Source: Butyricicoccus pullicaecorum DSM 23266 (GTDB lineage Bacteria > Bacillota > Clostridia > Oscillospirales > Butyricicoccaceae). Taken from it: a DNA stretch of 64,000 bases. The position numbers and the translations under genes were made by a program. How positions within the stretch are numbered: the first letter of the stretch is position 1; each line of letters starts with the position of its first letter. Shown in pieces: positions 53,911-63,908 of the stretch. The DNA lies in contig NZ_FUXW01000002.1 of assembly GCF_900167005.1 (NCBI RefSeq), positions 434,001 through 498,000 on the forward strand. The letters are read 5' to 3'. Under the pieces are notes generated by a model. It was not told where the DNA came from and ran no database searches. It saw only the letters and a list, made by a program, of their open reading frames with translations.

Positions 53911-55059
53911 TTACGGACAAAAAGACTCGGGTGCATCCGCACGCAAACCAAAGTGATGCTCAATCGCCTGTACAATTCTTGCGCAGGTATGGCCATCGCC
54001 ATACGGATTGACCGCGTGCGCCATCTTTTCATACGCCTGTGCATCGTCAAACAGCTCGCAGGCCATCTGGAAGATCTGGTCTTCTACGATGCCAGCCAGC
54101 TTGACCGTTCCGGCCTCGATTGCCTCGGGACGTTCGGTTTCGTGACGCAGCACCAGAACCGGCTTGCCCAGCGACGGAGCCTCTTCCTGAAGTCCGCCCG
54201 AGTCGGTCATAATCAGATAGCAGCGTGCCATCAGATTGTGCATCTCATCTACTGCAAGCGGAGCAATCAGATGAACGCGGTCGCGTCCGCCCAGGAATTT
54301 CTCCGCAGTCTCGCGAACGTACGGGCTCAGATGTACAGGATAGACAAAGTGTACATCCGGATAGCGGTCGGACAGACGAGCGATTGCACGGCAGATGTTT
54401 TCCATCGGCTCGCCGTAATTTTCACGGCGATGTGCGGTCACGAGAACGACGCGGTCGTTCTTGAAATCCAGAGCCTGCAATGCAGGATCACGGAATGCAA
54501 AGTCATCACGCACGGTCATGTGAATCGCATCTACTACCGTATTGCCGCAGACCAGAACACCATCGGTGATCTGCTCACGTGCCAGATTGTCGCGATTGCG
54601 TGCGGTCGGTGCAAAATGCAGATCGGCAATCTGGCCGACCAGCTTGCGGTTCATCTCTTCCGGGAACGGAGAGTATTTATCGTAGGTACGCAGACCAGCT
54701 TCCACATGTCCGACCGGAATCTTGTGATAAAATGCTGCAAGTGCACCGGCAAACGTGGTCGAAGTGTCACCGTGTACCAGAACGATATCCGGTTTGGCCT
54801 CTTCCAGCACGGCATCCAGACCATGCAGCGACTTTTCGGTAATGGTTGCAAGCGTCTGACGCTGCTCCATGATATCCAGATCATAGTCGGGCTTGATATT
54901 GAAAATATCCAGCACCTGATCGAGCATCTGACGATGCTGTGCCGTTACACAGACAATGCTTTCTGTATGCTCATTCTGCTCCAGTGCGTGAACCAGAGGA
55001 GCCATCTTAATCGCTTCCGGACGGGTACCGAAAACGGTCATGACTTTAATGTTTTTCAT
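53911..55059 (-). CDS. wecB: UDP-N-acetylglucosamine 2-epimerase (non-hydrolysing)
   Basis: Converts UDP-GlcNAc to UDP-ManNAc for teichoic acid linkage or other surface polymers. The protein has 382 residues: VFGTRPEAIKMAPLVHAL at the start, ETGLRTY-like region VEAGLRTYDKYSPFPEE, VTAHRREN, and DSGGLQEEAPSLGKPVL near the end. ATG at 55059 follows AGGAAG. It overlaps the end of wecA, which makes the lipid acceptor. Confidence 0.95.
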   Translation of the reverse strand: MKNIKVMTVFGTRPEAIKMAPLVHALEQNEHTESIVCVTAQHRQMLDQVLDIFNIKPDYDLDIMEQRQTLATITEKSLHGLDAVLEEAKPDIVLVHGDTSTTFAGALAAFYHKIPVGHVEAGLRTYDKYSPFPEEMNRKLVGQIADLHFAPTARNRDNLAREQITDGVLVCGNTVVDAIHMTVRDDFAFRDPALQALDFKNDRVVLVTAHRRENYGEPMENICRAIARLSDRYPDVHFVYPVHLSPYVRETAEKFLGGRDRVHLIAPLAVDEMHNLMARCYLIMTDSGGLQEEAPSLGKPVLVLRHETERPEAIEAGTVKLAGIVEDQIFQMACELFDDAQAYEKMAHAVNPYGDGHTCARIVQAIEHHFGLRADAPESFCP

Positions 55060-56134
55060 GGTCTTCCTGTTCCTTTCTTCCATGCGCGGATTTTTGCAGG
55101 CTCCACAGGATACGCCCGCCGACTGCCATCACCAGAATCACGGCCAGAATCAAGATCATTGCCTTGGCCTCGCCGCTGGTCGTCAGGATTACCGCCGTCA
55201 GTCCCAGCGTACCCGAAATGGCATACAAAATTGCAACCGCCTGCTTGACATTGAATCCCATGTCAACCAGCTTGTGATGTACGTGACCGCGGTCAGGGCT
55301 CATCGGGCTGCGGCCTTCCATCAAGCGGCGCGTAATCGCCGAAGCGGTATCAAAGATCGGCAGTCCCAGAATCAGGAACGGTACTGCAAACGAAATGACC
55401 GCATAGAACTTGAAGAAACCTTCAATCGACATCGTTGCCAGCATAAATCCCAAGAACGTCGATCCGGTATCACCCATAAAGATTTTAGCCGGATTGAAGT
55501 TATACGGCAGGAAACCAATGCACGAGCCAGCCAGCGCTGCCATTGTGATTGCAACCATCACTTCATTGGTCAGCAGACCGACCGCAAGCATGGTCATTGC
55601 TGCAATCGAGGATACACCAGCTGCCAGACCATCCAGACCGTCAATCAGATTGACCGCATTGGTAATACCGACAATCCAAATGATGGTAACCGGAATGGAT
55701 AAAACACCCAGAGAGAAATACGGGTCACTGGAAAACGGATTGAAACTGGTAAAAAATTCAATCTTCAGTCCACCGATACAAACCGGAATGGCTGCTGCAA
55801 TGATTTGAATACAGAATTTAAACTTCGCACCCAGTGCGACGATATCGTCGAAGATACCCAGCACAACGATGATCATTGCACCAAGCAGAATGCTCAGCAT
55901 CTGCGCATCCAGTCTTCCGAAGATCATCAGGGCCGCCATAAAGCCCATAAAAATTGCTAGACCACCCATGCGAGGGATTGGCTTTTTATGCATACGTCTG
56001 CTGTCGCGCGGCACATCCATTGCACCGACTTTATGCGCGAACTCACTGACATGCGGTGTCAGCCAGAAGGATAACACACCGGCAAGAATAAATGCGCCCA
56101 ACACCAGCAGAACTACGATATATTCCTGTGCCAT
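55046..56134 (-). CDS. UDP-GlcNAc:undecaprenyl-phosphate GlcNAc-1-phosphate transferase (WecA/TagO type)
   Basis: Membrane enzyme that starts surface polymer synthesis on undecaprenyl phosphate. The protein has 362 residues with about ten or eleven helices. Active-site motifs are LGIFDDIVALGAKFK (about 90), TNAVNLIDGLDGLAAG (about 158) and the cytoplasmic loop DRGHVHHKLVDMG with the His motif. It differs from MraY by this HHxL loop. Coupled to wecB by a 14-base overlap. Confidence 0.93.
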   Translation of the reverse strand: MAQEYIVVLLVLGAFILAGVLSFWLTPHVSEFAHKVGAMDVPRDSRRMHKKPIPRMGGLAIFMGFMAALMIFGRLDAQMLSILLGAMIIVVLGIFDDIVALGAKFKFCIQIIAAAIPVCIGGLKIEFFTSFNPFSSDPYFSLGVLSIPVTIIWIVGITNAVNLIDGLDGLAAGVSSIAAMTMLAVGLLTNEVMVAITMAALAGSCIGFLPYNFNPAKIFMGDTGSTFLGFMLATMSIEGFFKFYAVISFAVPFLILGLPIFDTASAITRRLMEGRSPMSPDRGHVHHKLVDMGFNVKQAVAILYAISGTLGLTAVILTTSGEAKAMILILAVILVMAVGGRILWSLQKSAHGRKEQEDHEKH

Positions 56135-56145
56135 CGCAACCTCGC

Positions 56146-57156
56146 TTATCGCTTGATGAAACCGACCTTGCGGTATACCTTATCGAGCGTCTTTCTTGCC
56201 ATATAGGATGCGCGCTGTGCGCCTTCGGTGTAGACCTGCTCCAGATAATCCTTGTTCTTGAGCAGATCCTCGGTCTTTTCACGGATGGGACGGAGCAACT
56301 CGACAACCGCTTCACCAACAGCCGGCTTGAATTCTGCATAGCCCTTGCCAGCGAATGCTTCCTGTGCCTGCTCTACGGTCTGACCGGTAGCCAGTGCGTA
56401 GATCTGGAGCATGTTGGATACGCCCGGCTTGTTCTCCCAGTCCATGCGGATGCTGGCATCGGAATCGGTTACCGCACGCTTGAACTTACGCATGATATCT
56501 TCCGGCTTATCCATCAGCAAGATGAAACCATTCGCATTCTCGTCCGACTTGCTCATCTTGCGCGTCGGGTCCTGAAGCGACATGATCTTTGCGCCAGTCT
56601 TGGGGATATACGGCTCAGGCATAACGAAGGTATCCGAGTAGATACCATTAAAACGCTGCGCAATGTTTCGGGTCAGTTCGATGTGCTGAAGCTGGTCAAC
56701 ACCGACCGGCACCATATCGGTCTGATACAGCAGAATATCCGCAGCCATCAGCACCGGGTAATCAAACAGACCTGCGTTAACGTTATCTGCATGCTTTGCC
56801 GACTTGTCCTTAAACTGGGTCATGCGCGACAGCTCACCGAACATCGAGTAGCAGTTGAGCACCCAAGCAAGCTCCGCGTGTGCCGGTACATGGCTCTGGA
56901 TAAACAGCGTGCTCTTCTGCGGGTCCAGTCCGCAAGCGAGGTACTGTGCCAGAACTTCCAGCGTCTGACGGCGCAGATCTGCCGGATTCTGACGCACGGT
57001 GATTGCGTGCAGGTCAACCACGCAGTACAGGCACTCGTATTCGTCCTGCAGCATGCCGAAGTTTCGGATTGCACCCAGATAATTACCCAGCGTCAGCTTA
57101 CCAGACGGCTGTACGCCGGAAAAAATTCTCTTTTTCTTTTCGGTCGTTTCACTCAT
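56146..57156 (-). CDS. trpS: Tryptophanyl-tRNA synthetase
   Basis: Charges tRNA-Trp. The 336-residue class I enzyme has the HIGH-type motif in SGVQPSGKLTLGNYLG and the KMSKS loop in RKMSKSDENANG (about 205). The start at 57156 (MSETTEKKKRIFSG) follows GGGAAG; the upstream open frame reaches 57237 only by chance, overlapping the promoter. It is the first gene before wecA, 11 bases apart. Confidence 0.95.
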   Translation of the reverse strand: MSETTEKKKRIFSGVQPSGKLTLGNYLGAIRNFGMLQDEYECLYCVVDLHAITVRQNPADLRRQTLEVLAQYLACGLDPQKSTLFIQSHVPAHAELAWVLNCYSMFGELSRMTQFKDKSAKHADNVNAGLFDYPVLMAADILLYQTDMVPVGVDQLQHIELTRNIAQRFNGIYSDTFVMPEPYIPKTGAKIMSLQDPTRKMSKSDENANGFILLMDKPEDIMRKFKRAVTDSDASIRMDWENKPGVSNMLQIYALATGQTVEQAQEAFAGKGYAEFKPAVGEAVVELLRPIREKTEDLLKNKDYLEQVYTEGAQRASYMARKTLDKVYRKVGFIKR

Positions 57157-57188
57157 AAAAACTAACTTCCCTTTGAATTCAATTTTAG

Positions 57189-57256
57189 CGGTTGCAGAAC
57201 CCGTCCGCAACCGTATATCTAAATGACATGATAGCACATTTTGACCGCGCTTGCAA
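57189..57256 (-). promoter_or_regulatory. Promoter and leader hairpin of trpS
   Basis: On the minus strand TTGCAA (57256-57251), 17 bp, TATCAT (57233-57228). The leader has a small stem CGGTTGC/GCAACCG (57189-57213) but none of the length or motifs of a T-box. Confidence 0.6.
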
Positions 57257-57317
57257 TGAACTTCTCTGCTTTTATCCCTGAATATACCGGATTACACAGA
57301 ATTGCGCCTTGGAGTCA

Positions 57318-57346
57318 TTGACATTTTTTTCATTTCTTCGTATCAT
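57318..57346 (+). promoter_or_regulatory. Promoter of glpK
   Basis: TTGACA (57318-57323), 17 bp, TATCAT (57341-57346). Confidence 0.75.
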
Positions 57347-57392
57347 GAAAGAAAAGCGAGGCTATGTATAGCCACGGGAAATGAGGCGGAAG

Positions 57393-58892
57393 ATGAAAAA
57401 ATATCTGTTGGCGCTCGACCAGGGAACCACCTCATCGCGCGCGATCTTATTTGATCGAGATCAAAATATTTTAGCCATCTCACAGCGGGAATTGACCCAG
57501 ATTTACCCGCATGAAGGATGGGTAGAGCAAAATCCTATGGAGATTTACTCCTCCCAGTATGCAGTCATGGTAGAGGTTCTGGCCTCCTCGGGTATCGACC
57601 CCAACGAGGTTGCCGCAATCGGCATTACAAACCAGCGCGAAACCACAATCTTATGGGATAAAGAAACCGGTCGGCCGATTTATAACGCCATCGTCTGGCA
57701 GTGCCGCCGCACCGCTCCGCTGGTACAGGAACTGCTTGACCAAGGACTTGGCGACCACATCCGTAAGACAACCGGTCTTGTACCCGATGCATATTTTTCC
57801 GCGACGAAAATTAAATGGATTCTTGACCATGTAGATGGCGCACGCGAGCGGGCTGCCAAAGGTGAAATTCTATTCGGTACGGTAGATTGCTGGCTGACAT
57901 GGAAGCTCACCGGCGGCAAGGTGCATATCACCGACGCGACCAATGCCTCTCGTACCATGCTTTACGATATTCACAAACTCGATTGGGATGATACCCTGCT
58001 CAAAGCACTGGATATTCCCCGGGCAATGCTGCCCGAAGTCCGCTCTTCCAGCGAGGTTTACGGCTATGCTGCGCTGCCTGATGCACACATTCCCATTGCC
58101 GGTATTGCTGGCGATCAGCAGGCTGCTCTGTTCGGTCAGACCTGTTTCGCACCAGGTGATGCAAAGAATACGTACGGCACCGGCTGCTTCCTGCTGATGA
58201 ACACTGGCACCCGTGCCATCGAAAGCAAAAATGGACTGCTTACAACGATTGCTGTAAAGCTTGGTGACACCGTCCAGTATGCTCTGGAAGGTTCGGTTTT
58301 TGTCGGCGGTGCTGTCATTCAATGGTTGCGCGACGAGATGCGCTTCTTTGGAGAAGCGCGGGATGCCGAATACTACGCACAAAAAGTCAAGGACACCGGC
58401 GGTGTTTATCTTGTTCCGGCATTTACTGGTTTGGGTGCACCACACTGGGATATGTATGCGCGCGGCTGTCTTGTAGGCATTACCCGCGGCACAAAACGTG
58501 AACACATCATCCGCGCAGCGCAGGAGTCCATCGCCTACCAATCGAACGACCTGCTGCTGGCCATGCAGCGAGACTGCAACACGCAGCTTGCCGAGCTCAA
58601 TGTAGACGGCGGCGCCAGCCGTGACGCGTTCCTGATGCAGTTCCAAGCGGACATTTCAGGCTGTCCGATTCGTCGTCCAGTCATTCGTGAAACCACGGCA
58701 CTGGGCGCTGCCTATCTGGCAGGTCTTGCCGTTGGCGTATGGCAGGATCAGGACGAACTCAAGCAGCTCTGGCGCTGTGATACCGTTTTCCAGCCGGAAA
58801 TGGACGATGCAACCAGAAAAATCAAACTGCACGGTTGGGATAAGGCTGTCGGCCGCAGCCTGCACTGGATGGAACCGGAAAAGGAGTCCTAA
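57393..58892 (+). CDS. glpK: Glycerol kinase
   Basis: Phosphorylates glycerol to sn-glycerol-3-phosphate. The 499-residue FGGY kinase has [16 protein letters not shown] at the start, [31 protein letters not shown], the FGGY signature [19 protein letters not shown] (about 405) and [19 protein letters not shown] at 57393 is used, with AGGCGGA upstream. No glpF or glpD is adjacent in this window. Confidence 0.97.
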   Translation: MKKYLLALDQGTTSSRAILFDRDQNILAISQRELTQIYPHEGWVEQNPMEIYSSQYAVMVEVLASSGIDPNEVAAIGITNQRETTILWDKETGRPIYNAIVWQCRRTAPLVQELLDQGLGDHIRKTTGLVPDAYFSATKIKWILDHVDGARERAAKGEILFGTVDCWLTWKLTGGKVHITDATNASRTMLYDIHKLDWDDTLLKALDIPRAMLPEVRSSSEVYGYAALPDAHIPIAGIAGDQQAALFGQTCFAPGDAKNTYGTGCFLLMNTGTRAIESKNGLLTTIAVKLGDTVQYALEGSVFVGGAVIQWLRDEMRFFGEARDAEYYAQKVKDTGGVYLVPAFTGLGAPHWDMYARGCLVGITRGTKREHIIRAAQESIAYQSNDLLLAMQRDCNTQLAELNVDGGASRDAFLMQFQADISGCPIRRPVIRETTALGAAYLAGLAVGVWQDQDELKQLWRCDTVFQPEMDDATRKIKLHGWDKAVGRSLHWMEPEKES

Positions 58893-59438
58893 ATGCCCTG
58901 GTGTCCACACTGCAAAACAGAATATCAACCGGGCATCACAAAGTGCGCTGACTGCGGTGCTGATTTGGTAGATCATCTGCCGCAGGAGCAGCTGATTTTT
59001 GATGGTCAGCCGGTCTTTCTCACCGAAGTTCATCATGATGCCGAGGCAGTTTTGCTCGTACAGTTGCTGCAAGACAATGGCATTCCTGTTTTACAGCATG
59101 GATGTAACGAAGCCGACCATCTGTCCATGCTCTATACCGGTGCGACACTGTGTGGACAGAAATTATATGTAAGTTCTCATCAGTTAACACAGGCCCAAGA
59201 GATCGTACAGGCTTATCAGAGCAAAAAAGGTGACTTTCTCTATGAACCCGACGCATTCACGCAACCTGACGAAAGTGAATTTGCAGATATTGATGACAAG
59301 AGCGAACCTGTACGCCCACGCAGGTTGATTCGCCTCGCCATCATCTGCGCCATTAGCTTGCTGATAGGTTTTCAATCTCCTGTACTTGGTATTCTGGTTT
59401 TTCTTATTTTGAGCTGCGCGGCATTTCTCTTGTCCTAA
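58893..59438 (+). CDS. Zinc-ribbon DUF2007-like membrane protein
   Basis: A 181-residue protein starting directly after the glpK stop. The zinc ribbon CPHCKTEYQPGITKCADCG is residues 4-22. A DUF2007-like signal-transducing domain follows (about 40-110, AVLLVQLLQDNGIPVLQHG and GQKLYVSSHQLTQAQEI). An acidic linker leads to one or two C-terminal membrane helices (about 145-181). Function unknown; co-transcription with glpK is likely. Confidence 0.75.
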   Translation: MPWCPHCKTEYQPGITKCADCGADLVDHLPQEQLIFDGQPVFLTEVHHDAEAVLLVQLLQDNGIPVLQHGCNEADHLSMLYTGATLCGQKLYVSSHQLTQAQEIVQAYQSKKGDFLYEPDAFTQPDESEFADIDDKSEPVRPRRLIRLAIICAISLLIGFQSPVLGILVFLILSCAAFLLS

Positions 59439-59461
59439 ACGGTACAATCGAAAACTAAAAC

Positions 59462-59491
59462 AGAAGGCAGACATTGAAATGTCTGCCTTCT
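59462..59491 (+). terminator. Terminator of the glpK operon
   Basis: AGAAGGCAGACATT pairs perfectly with AATGTCTGCCTTCT around GA; TCTGTTTGT follows. Confidence 0.88.
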
Positions 59492-59509
59492 TCTGTTTGT
59501 GGATATAAA

Positions 59510-59538
59510 AAGGCATCCCGCAAGATACGGGATGCCTT
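59510..59538 (-). terminator. Terminator of tyrS
   Basis: AAGGCATCCCG pairs with CGGGATGCCTT; on the minus strand a T-run follows. Confidence 0.88.
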
Positions 59539-59554
59539 CAATATTAGGCTTTTC

Positions 59555-60778
59555 TTAGCCCTTGATTACCTTATGGAAGGTCTTCTTGCCCTTCTTGATG
59601 ATGCGCTCTTCTGCAAAATCTGCCACAGACAGCGTCATCTTAAAGTCTGCAACCTTTTCACCGTCGATCGACACGCCGCCGCCCTGAACGAGCTTGCGTG
59701 CCTCGCCGTTGGAAGCTGCCAGACCGCACTTGACAAGCAGAGTCAGCACGCCGATGGTGCCATCCTGGAAATCGTCGTCGGTCAGTGCCGTGGTGGGCAT
59801 ATTTTCGCTCGACTGGCCGCCGCCGAAAATGCTCTTTGCAGCATCCTGTGCCTTGTCAGCCTCTTCCTTGCCATGAACCAGAGCAGTCAGCTCATACGCC
59901 AGAATCTCCTTCGCACGATTGAGCTGTGCGCCTTCCCAAGCGTCCATCTCCTCGATCTGCTCGAGCGGCAGGAAGGTCAGCATACGGATGCACTTGAGGA
60001 CATCTGCGTCATCGACGTTTCTCCAGTACTGGTAGAAATCGTAGGGGCTGGTCTTGTTCGGATCAAGCCATACTGCACCGGATGCAGTCTTGCCCATCTT
60101 CTTGCCCTCGGAGTTGAGCAGCAGCGTGATGGTCATTGCATGCGCATCCTTGCCCAGCTTACGGCGAATCAACTCGGTGCCGCCCAGCATGTTCGACCAC
60201 TGATCGTTGCCGCCGAACTGCATGTTGCAGCCGTAGTGCTGGAACAGGTAGTAGAAGTCGTAGGACTGCATGATCATGTAGTTGAACTCAAGGAAGGACA
60301 GGCCCTTTTCCATACGCTGCTTGTAGCACTCTGCGCGCAGCATATTGTTAACCGAGAAGCATGCACCAACTTCGCGCAGCAGGTCAACATAGTTGAGGTC
60401 CAGCAGCCAATCCGCATTGTTGACCATCTGTGCCTTGCCTTCACCGAACTCAATGAAACGCTCCATCTGCTTCTTGAAGCAGTCACAGTTATGCTGAATG
60501 GTCTCCGGGGTCATCATCGAGCGCATATCGGTACGGCCAGAGGGATCTCCGATGTAGCCGGTACCGCCGCCAACCAGCGCGATCGGCTTGTTGCCTGCCA
60601 TCTGCAAACGCTTCATCAGGCAGAGCGCCATGAAGTGACCAACATGCAGGCTGTCTGCGGTGGGGTCAAAGCCGATATAGAAGGTGGCCTTGCCGTTGTT
60701 GATCATTTCACTGATTTCCTGCTCGTTGGTAACCTGTGCGATCAGGCCACGCGCTTTGAGCTCATCATATAATTTCAT
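59555..60778 (-). CDS. tyrS: Tyrosyl-tRNA synthetase
   Basis: Charges tRNA-Tyr. The 407-residue class I enzyme has the HIGH-type motif in DSLHVGHFMALCLM (about 45), QFGGNDQWSNM, the KMSKS-type loop KKMGKTASGAVWLD (about 230) and a C-terminal S4 RNA-binding domain (LVQGGGVSIDGEKV). ATG at 60778 follows AAAGGG. No T-box fits in the 95-base gap to recN. Confidence 0.96.
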   Translation of the reverse strand: MKLYDELKARGLIAQVTNEQEISEMINNGKATFYIGFDPTADSLHVGHFMALCLMKRLQMAGNKPIALVGGGTGYIGDPSGRTDMRSMMTPETIQHNCDCFKKQMERFIEFGEGKAQMVNNADWLLDLNYVDLLREVGACFSVNNMLRAECYKQRMEKGLSFLEFNYMIMQSYDFYYLFQHYGCNMQFGGNDQWSNMLGGTELIRRKLGKDAHAMTITLLLNSEGKKMGKTASGAVWLDPNKTSPYDFYQYWRNVDDADVLKCIRMLTFLPLEQIEEMDAWEGAQLNRAKEILAYELTALVHGKEEADKAQDAAKSIFGGGQSSENMPTTALTDDDFQDGTIGVLTLLVKCGLAASNGEARKLVQGGGVSIDGEKVADFKMTLSVADFAEERIIKKGKKTFHKVIKG

Positions 60779-60872
60779 TGGTTTCAAACCCTTTCTATGT
60801 TCAAATTGCAGTATATCAGAGAGATATCCTGCATTCAGGGAGCGCGCTCCTTGAAATTTTCATGAAAAATTC

Positions 60873-62558
60873 TCATGCCGTCCCCTTTTTCAGTGCTTCC
60901 GCATGTGCAAGCAGCTCTTGCGCATTGGTTCGTGTATTCTCCGTGATCTCTTCACCGGCAAGCATGCGCGCAATCTCATCTACGCGCTGGCCGTCAGCAA
61001 TCGGAACCACCGAAGTATAGGTGCGTTCCCCTTCCACCGATTTGGAAATCAGCAGATGATGGTCGCCCATCGCGGCGATCTGCGGCAGATGAGTAACACA
61101 CAGTGTTTGCTTTTGTGCACCGATCTGCTTGAGCTTTTTGGCAATCTTCTGTGCTGCTCGTCCGCTTACACCGGTATCAATCTCATCAAAGATGAGTGTA
61201 CCAACCGGTTCGCGTGCCGTCAAGACATTTTTCATGGCCAGCATAACGCGAGAAAGCTCACCGCCCGAGGCGACCTTGGACAAAGGCTTGAGATCTTCGC
61301 CCGGATTGACCGAAATTAGGAAGGATACGGTATCCAGTCCGCGAATGGTAAGCTTGGTGCCGGTCTCCACTTGAACGGCAAGCCGAACCTTGGCCATGTC
61401 CAGTTCAGACAGCTCAGCAACAATTCGCTCTTCCAAGCGTGCTGCCGCGTCCTTTCTACATCTGGAAAGTTCCTGTGCCAATTCCTTGGCCTGAGACAGC
61501 AGCTGACGATACTCAACACGCAGCGCGTCTCTGCGTTCATCCGCAGATTGCAGGGTTTCCAGTTCGGTTCGGCACGACGCTGCATAGGCCAAAACCTCTC
61601 CGATCGTCGCACCATATTTCTGCTCCAGACGATAGATTTCATCCAGTCGGCTTTCTACCAATTCCTGCTCGCTGGGCGAAAATTCAATGCGTCCCTGCTC
61701 TTCTGCAATCGCATCACGCAGGTCGCAGACCAAATACTTGAGTTCTTCGGCCTTGTCTGCAATATTCTTTAGTCCATCGGACACATCGCCAACATCCAGC
61801 AGCGTATTGGAAGCCTGCTCCATGAGCGTACACACGCCGCTGTCTTCATCATCCAGCGCATCCCGTGCTTCGGCCAACGCACGCGCCAATCGACCCGCAT
61901 TGTCAAAGAAGTGTTTACGTTCGGTCAGCGTCTCCTCTTCCCCATCGGTCAGATCGGCTTCTTCAATTTCTTCCAAGTGGAAGGATAACAGATCGATCCG
62001 TTCCAGACGATCATGCTCACTGCGCTCGAGTTCGTTAATCTGCCGTTTCATTGCAAGCAGCTTGTGATAGAGCGGCTGATACTCCGCCAAAATGCTCCCG
62101 ACCTCGGCAAAGCTGTCCAAAAATTCAATGTGATAATCGTCATCCATGAGCTTTTGACCATCGTGCTGACCGTGAATGTTGATGAGATAGGGTGATAACT
62201 CTCGCAAAACCGAAACCGATACTGGCTTCATATTGACACGACATACGGTCTTTCCGTCGGCTGACAGCTGACGCTGAATGTGTACGCTGTCTGGCTCTTC
62301 TCCGTCCAGTCCATACTCTTGCAATTTTTCGGTCAGCTCTTGAGGCAGATCGTTGAAAATTGCACTGACAAAGCCCTTGGATGCTCCGGCACGCACCAGA
62401 TCGCGACTGGTTCTGCGTCCCAGAATTGCACCCATTGAGTCAATAATAATAGACTTACCGGCACCGGTTTCACCGGACAGCACGGTTAAGCCATCCGAAA
62501 ACTCGATATCCGCCTGCTCAATGACTGCAATGTTTTCGATGTGTAATAAACTTAGCAC
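60873..62558 (-). CDS. recN: DNA repair protein RecN
   Basis: SMC-like ATPase that acts early in double-strand-break repair. The protein has 561 residues: Walker A SGETGAGKSIIIDS (about 30), long coiled coils (about 155-350), the ABC signature SGGELSRVMLAMK (about 435) and Walker B LIFDEIDTGVSG. It lies 16 bases after argR; argR-recN order is conserved in Firmicutes. Confidence 0.96.
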   Translation of the reverse strand: MLSLLHIENIAVIEQADIEFSDGLTVLSGETGAGKSIIIDSMGAILGRRTSRDLVRAGASKGFVSAIFNDLPQELTEKLQEYGLDGEEPDSVHIQRQLSADGKTVCRVNMKPVSVSVLRELSPYLINIHGQHDGQKLMDDDYHIEFLDSFAEVGSILAEYQPLYHKLLAMKRQINELERSEHDRLERIDLLSFHLEEIEEADLTDGEEETLTERKHFFDNAGRLARALAEARDALDDEDSGVCTLMEQASNTLLDVGDVSDGLKNIADKAEELKYLVCDLRDAIAEEQGRIEFSPSEQELVESRLDEIYRLEQKYGATIGEVLAYAASCRTELETLQSADERRDALRVEYRQLLSQAKELAQELSRCRKDAAARLEERIVAELSELDMAKVRLAVQVETGTKLTIRGLDTVSFLISVNPGEDLKPLSKVASGGELSRVMLAMKNVLTAREPVGTLIFDEIDTGVSGRAAQKIAKKLKQIGAQKQTLCVTHLPQIAAMGDHHLLISKSVEGERTYTSVVPIADGQRVDEIARMLAGEEITENTRTNAQELLAHAEALKKGTA

Positions 62559-62574
62559 CTTCGCCTGTCTCCCC

Positions 62575-63030
62575 TCAGGACAACATCAAATGTGCTTCCG
62601 CACAGAAGCTCTCTGCCGCTTCGTTATCCTTCATTACGATAAATACCGTATCATCGCCGCCCAGCGAACCGACAACCGCCTTATTGCGCATTGCGTCGAT
62701 TGCCATTGCAGCCGCCTGACCCAAGCCCGGCAGCGTTTTGATGACCACGATGTTCTGTGCCGTATTGATATCGGTTACGCACTCTTTGAAGATATTGCGC
62801 AGACGAGTCGTGAAGCTGCTCTCTACTTCAGAGGATGCAACCGCATACTTGTATTTACCGGTCTCAGCCGAAAGGATTTTGATTAAGCGAAGCTCCTTAA
62901 TATCACGGGATACCGTCGCCTGGGTGGTGTTGTACCCCATGTTTCGCAGCTGCTCGGACAATTCCTCCTGGGTTTCTATCTCATGTTTATCAATCAGATC
63001 CAAAATCTTGGCCTGTCGCTGAAATTTCAT
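62575..63030 (-). CDS. argR: Arginine repressor ArgR
   Basis: Arginine-dependent regulator of arginine synthesis and use. The 151-residue protein has an N-terminal winged helix with QATVSRDIKELRLIKI and a C-terminal hexamerisation and Arg-binding domain (IVVIKTLPGLGQAAAMAID, GSLGGDDTVFIV). It overlaps nadK by four bases. Confidence 0.95.
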   Translation of the reverse strand: MKFQRQAKILDLIDKHEIETQEELSEQLRNMGYNTTQATVSRDIKELRLIKILSAETGKYKYAVASSEVESSFTTRLRNIFKECVTDINTAQNIVVIKTLPGLGQAAAMAIDAMRNKAVVGSLGGDDTVFIVMKDNEAAESFCAEAHLMLS

Positions 63031-63896
63031 TGTTTTTCGCCTCCATCGGAAAGTTTGTGCCGGAGTATCTGATAGAAGTTCCGATTCTTCACCCGAATCA
63101 GCCGTGCCGGGTGTTCTGCCCGAACCACAGCAATGATATCTCCCGGGTGCATTTCAAATCCAGGCCTGCCATCGGCAGAAACACAGGACATGCCGCCGTC
63201 GACGCCGTATGCCTGCACGGTCAGACGACGTTGCGGAGAAAAGACCAACGGCTTCGCCCCAATCGTAAACGGACAAATCGGGGTAACCGCGATATTTTCA
63301 GCAGTTGGTTCAATAATCGGGCCACCTGCCGAATGTGAATAAGCCGTCGTACCAGTTGGTGTGGCTAAAATCAGGCCATCGCCCTTGAAATCGGTCACGA
63401 TCTCACCGTCCGACCGCAAAACCATTCGGATGATATGGAATGGATGATTTTTAGACACCATCACTTCGTTGAGTGCAGTGCTTTCGTACACGCATTTGCC
63501 ATCCCGCAAGACCTGTGCAGACAGCATCATGCGGTTGTCGATTTGGTATTCTCCCGTGCACAAACGCGACACGAGAGAAATTTCTCCGGGTTCCAGCTCG
63601 GTCATAAAGCCGACATGACCCATATTTACACCCAAGATCGGCGTGCCATACTGCGCAGCGAGTCCAGCGATTCGAAGAATCGTGCCGTCACCGCCAAGTA
63701 CGACCATGGCATCGGCTTCGTCCACGCCGTGCCCCAAGTCCAGATAGCGGATGGGCAGCGCTTCCTCACCGAGCATTGCAGCTTCTCGCGGCATCAAAAC
63801 TTCTGCACCATGGGAAGTCAGAATTTCACAGGTCTGCCGCACGGCATCCCCAATTCCTCTTTTTCGCAAATTCGGACTGATCAGAATTTTTGTCAT
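63027..63896 (-). CDS. nadK: NAD kinase
   Basis: Phosphorylates NAD to NADP. The protein has 289 residues: GGDGTILR (about 69), NMGHVGFMTE (about 95), GDGLILATPTGTTAYSHSAG (about 175). Family length and motifs are complete. Operon order on the minus strand is (unknown gene)-nadK-argR-recN, as in many clostridia. Confidence 0.96.
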   Translation of the reverse strand: MTKILISPNLRKRGIGDAVRQTCEILTSHGAEVLMPREAAMLGEEALPIRYLDLGHGVDEADAMVVLGGDGTILRIAGLAAQYGTPILGVNMGHVGFMTELEPGEISLVSRLCTGEYQIDNRMMLSAQVLRDGKCVYESTALNEVMVSKNHPFHIIRMVLRSDGEIVTDFKGDGLILATPTGTTAYSHSAGGPIIEPTAENIAVTPICPFTIGAKPLVFSPQRRLTVQAYGVDGGMSCVSADGRPGFEMHPGDIIAVVRAEHPARLIRVKNRNFYQILRHKLSDGGEKQ

Positions 63897-63908
63897 ACAA
63901 CCTCCCGG

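Noticed and set aside
57157-57256. T-box in front of trpS
   Set aside because: The leader is only about 65 bases and lacks the T-box sequence and specifier stem. The same is true of the 95 bases before tyrS.
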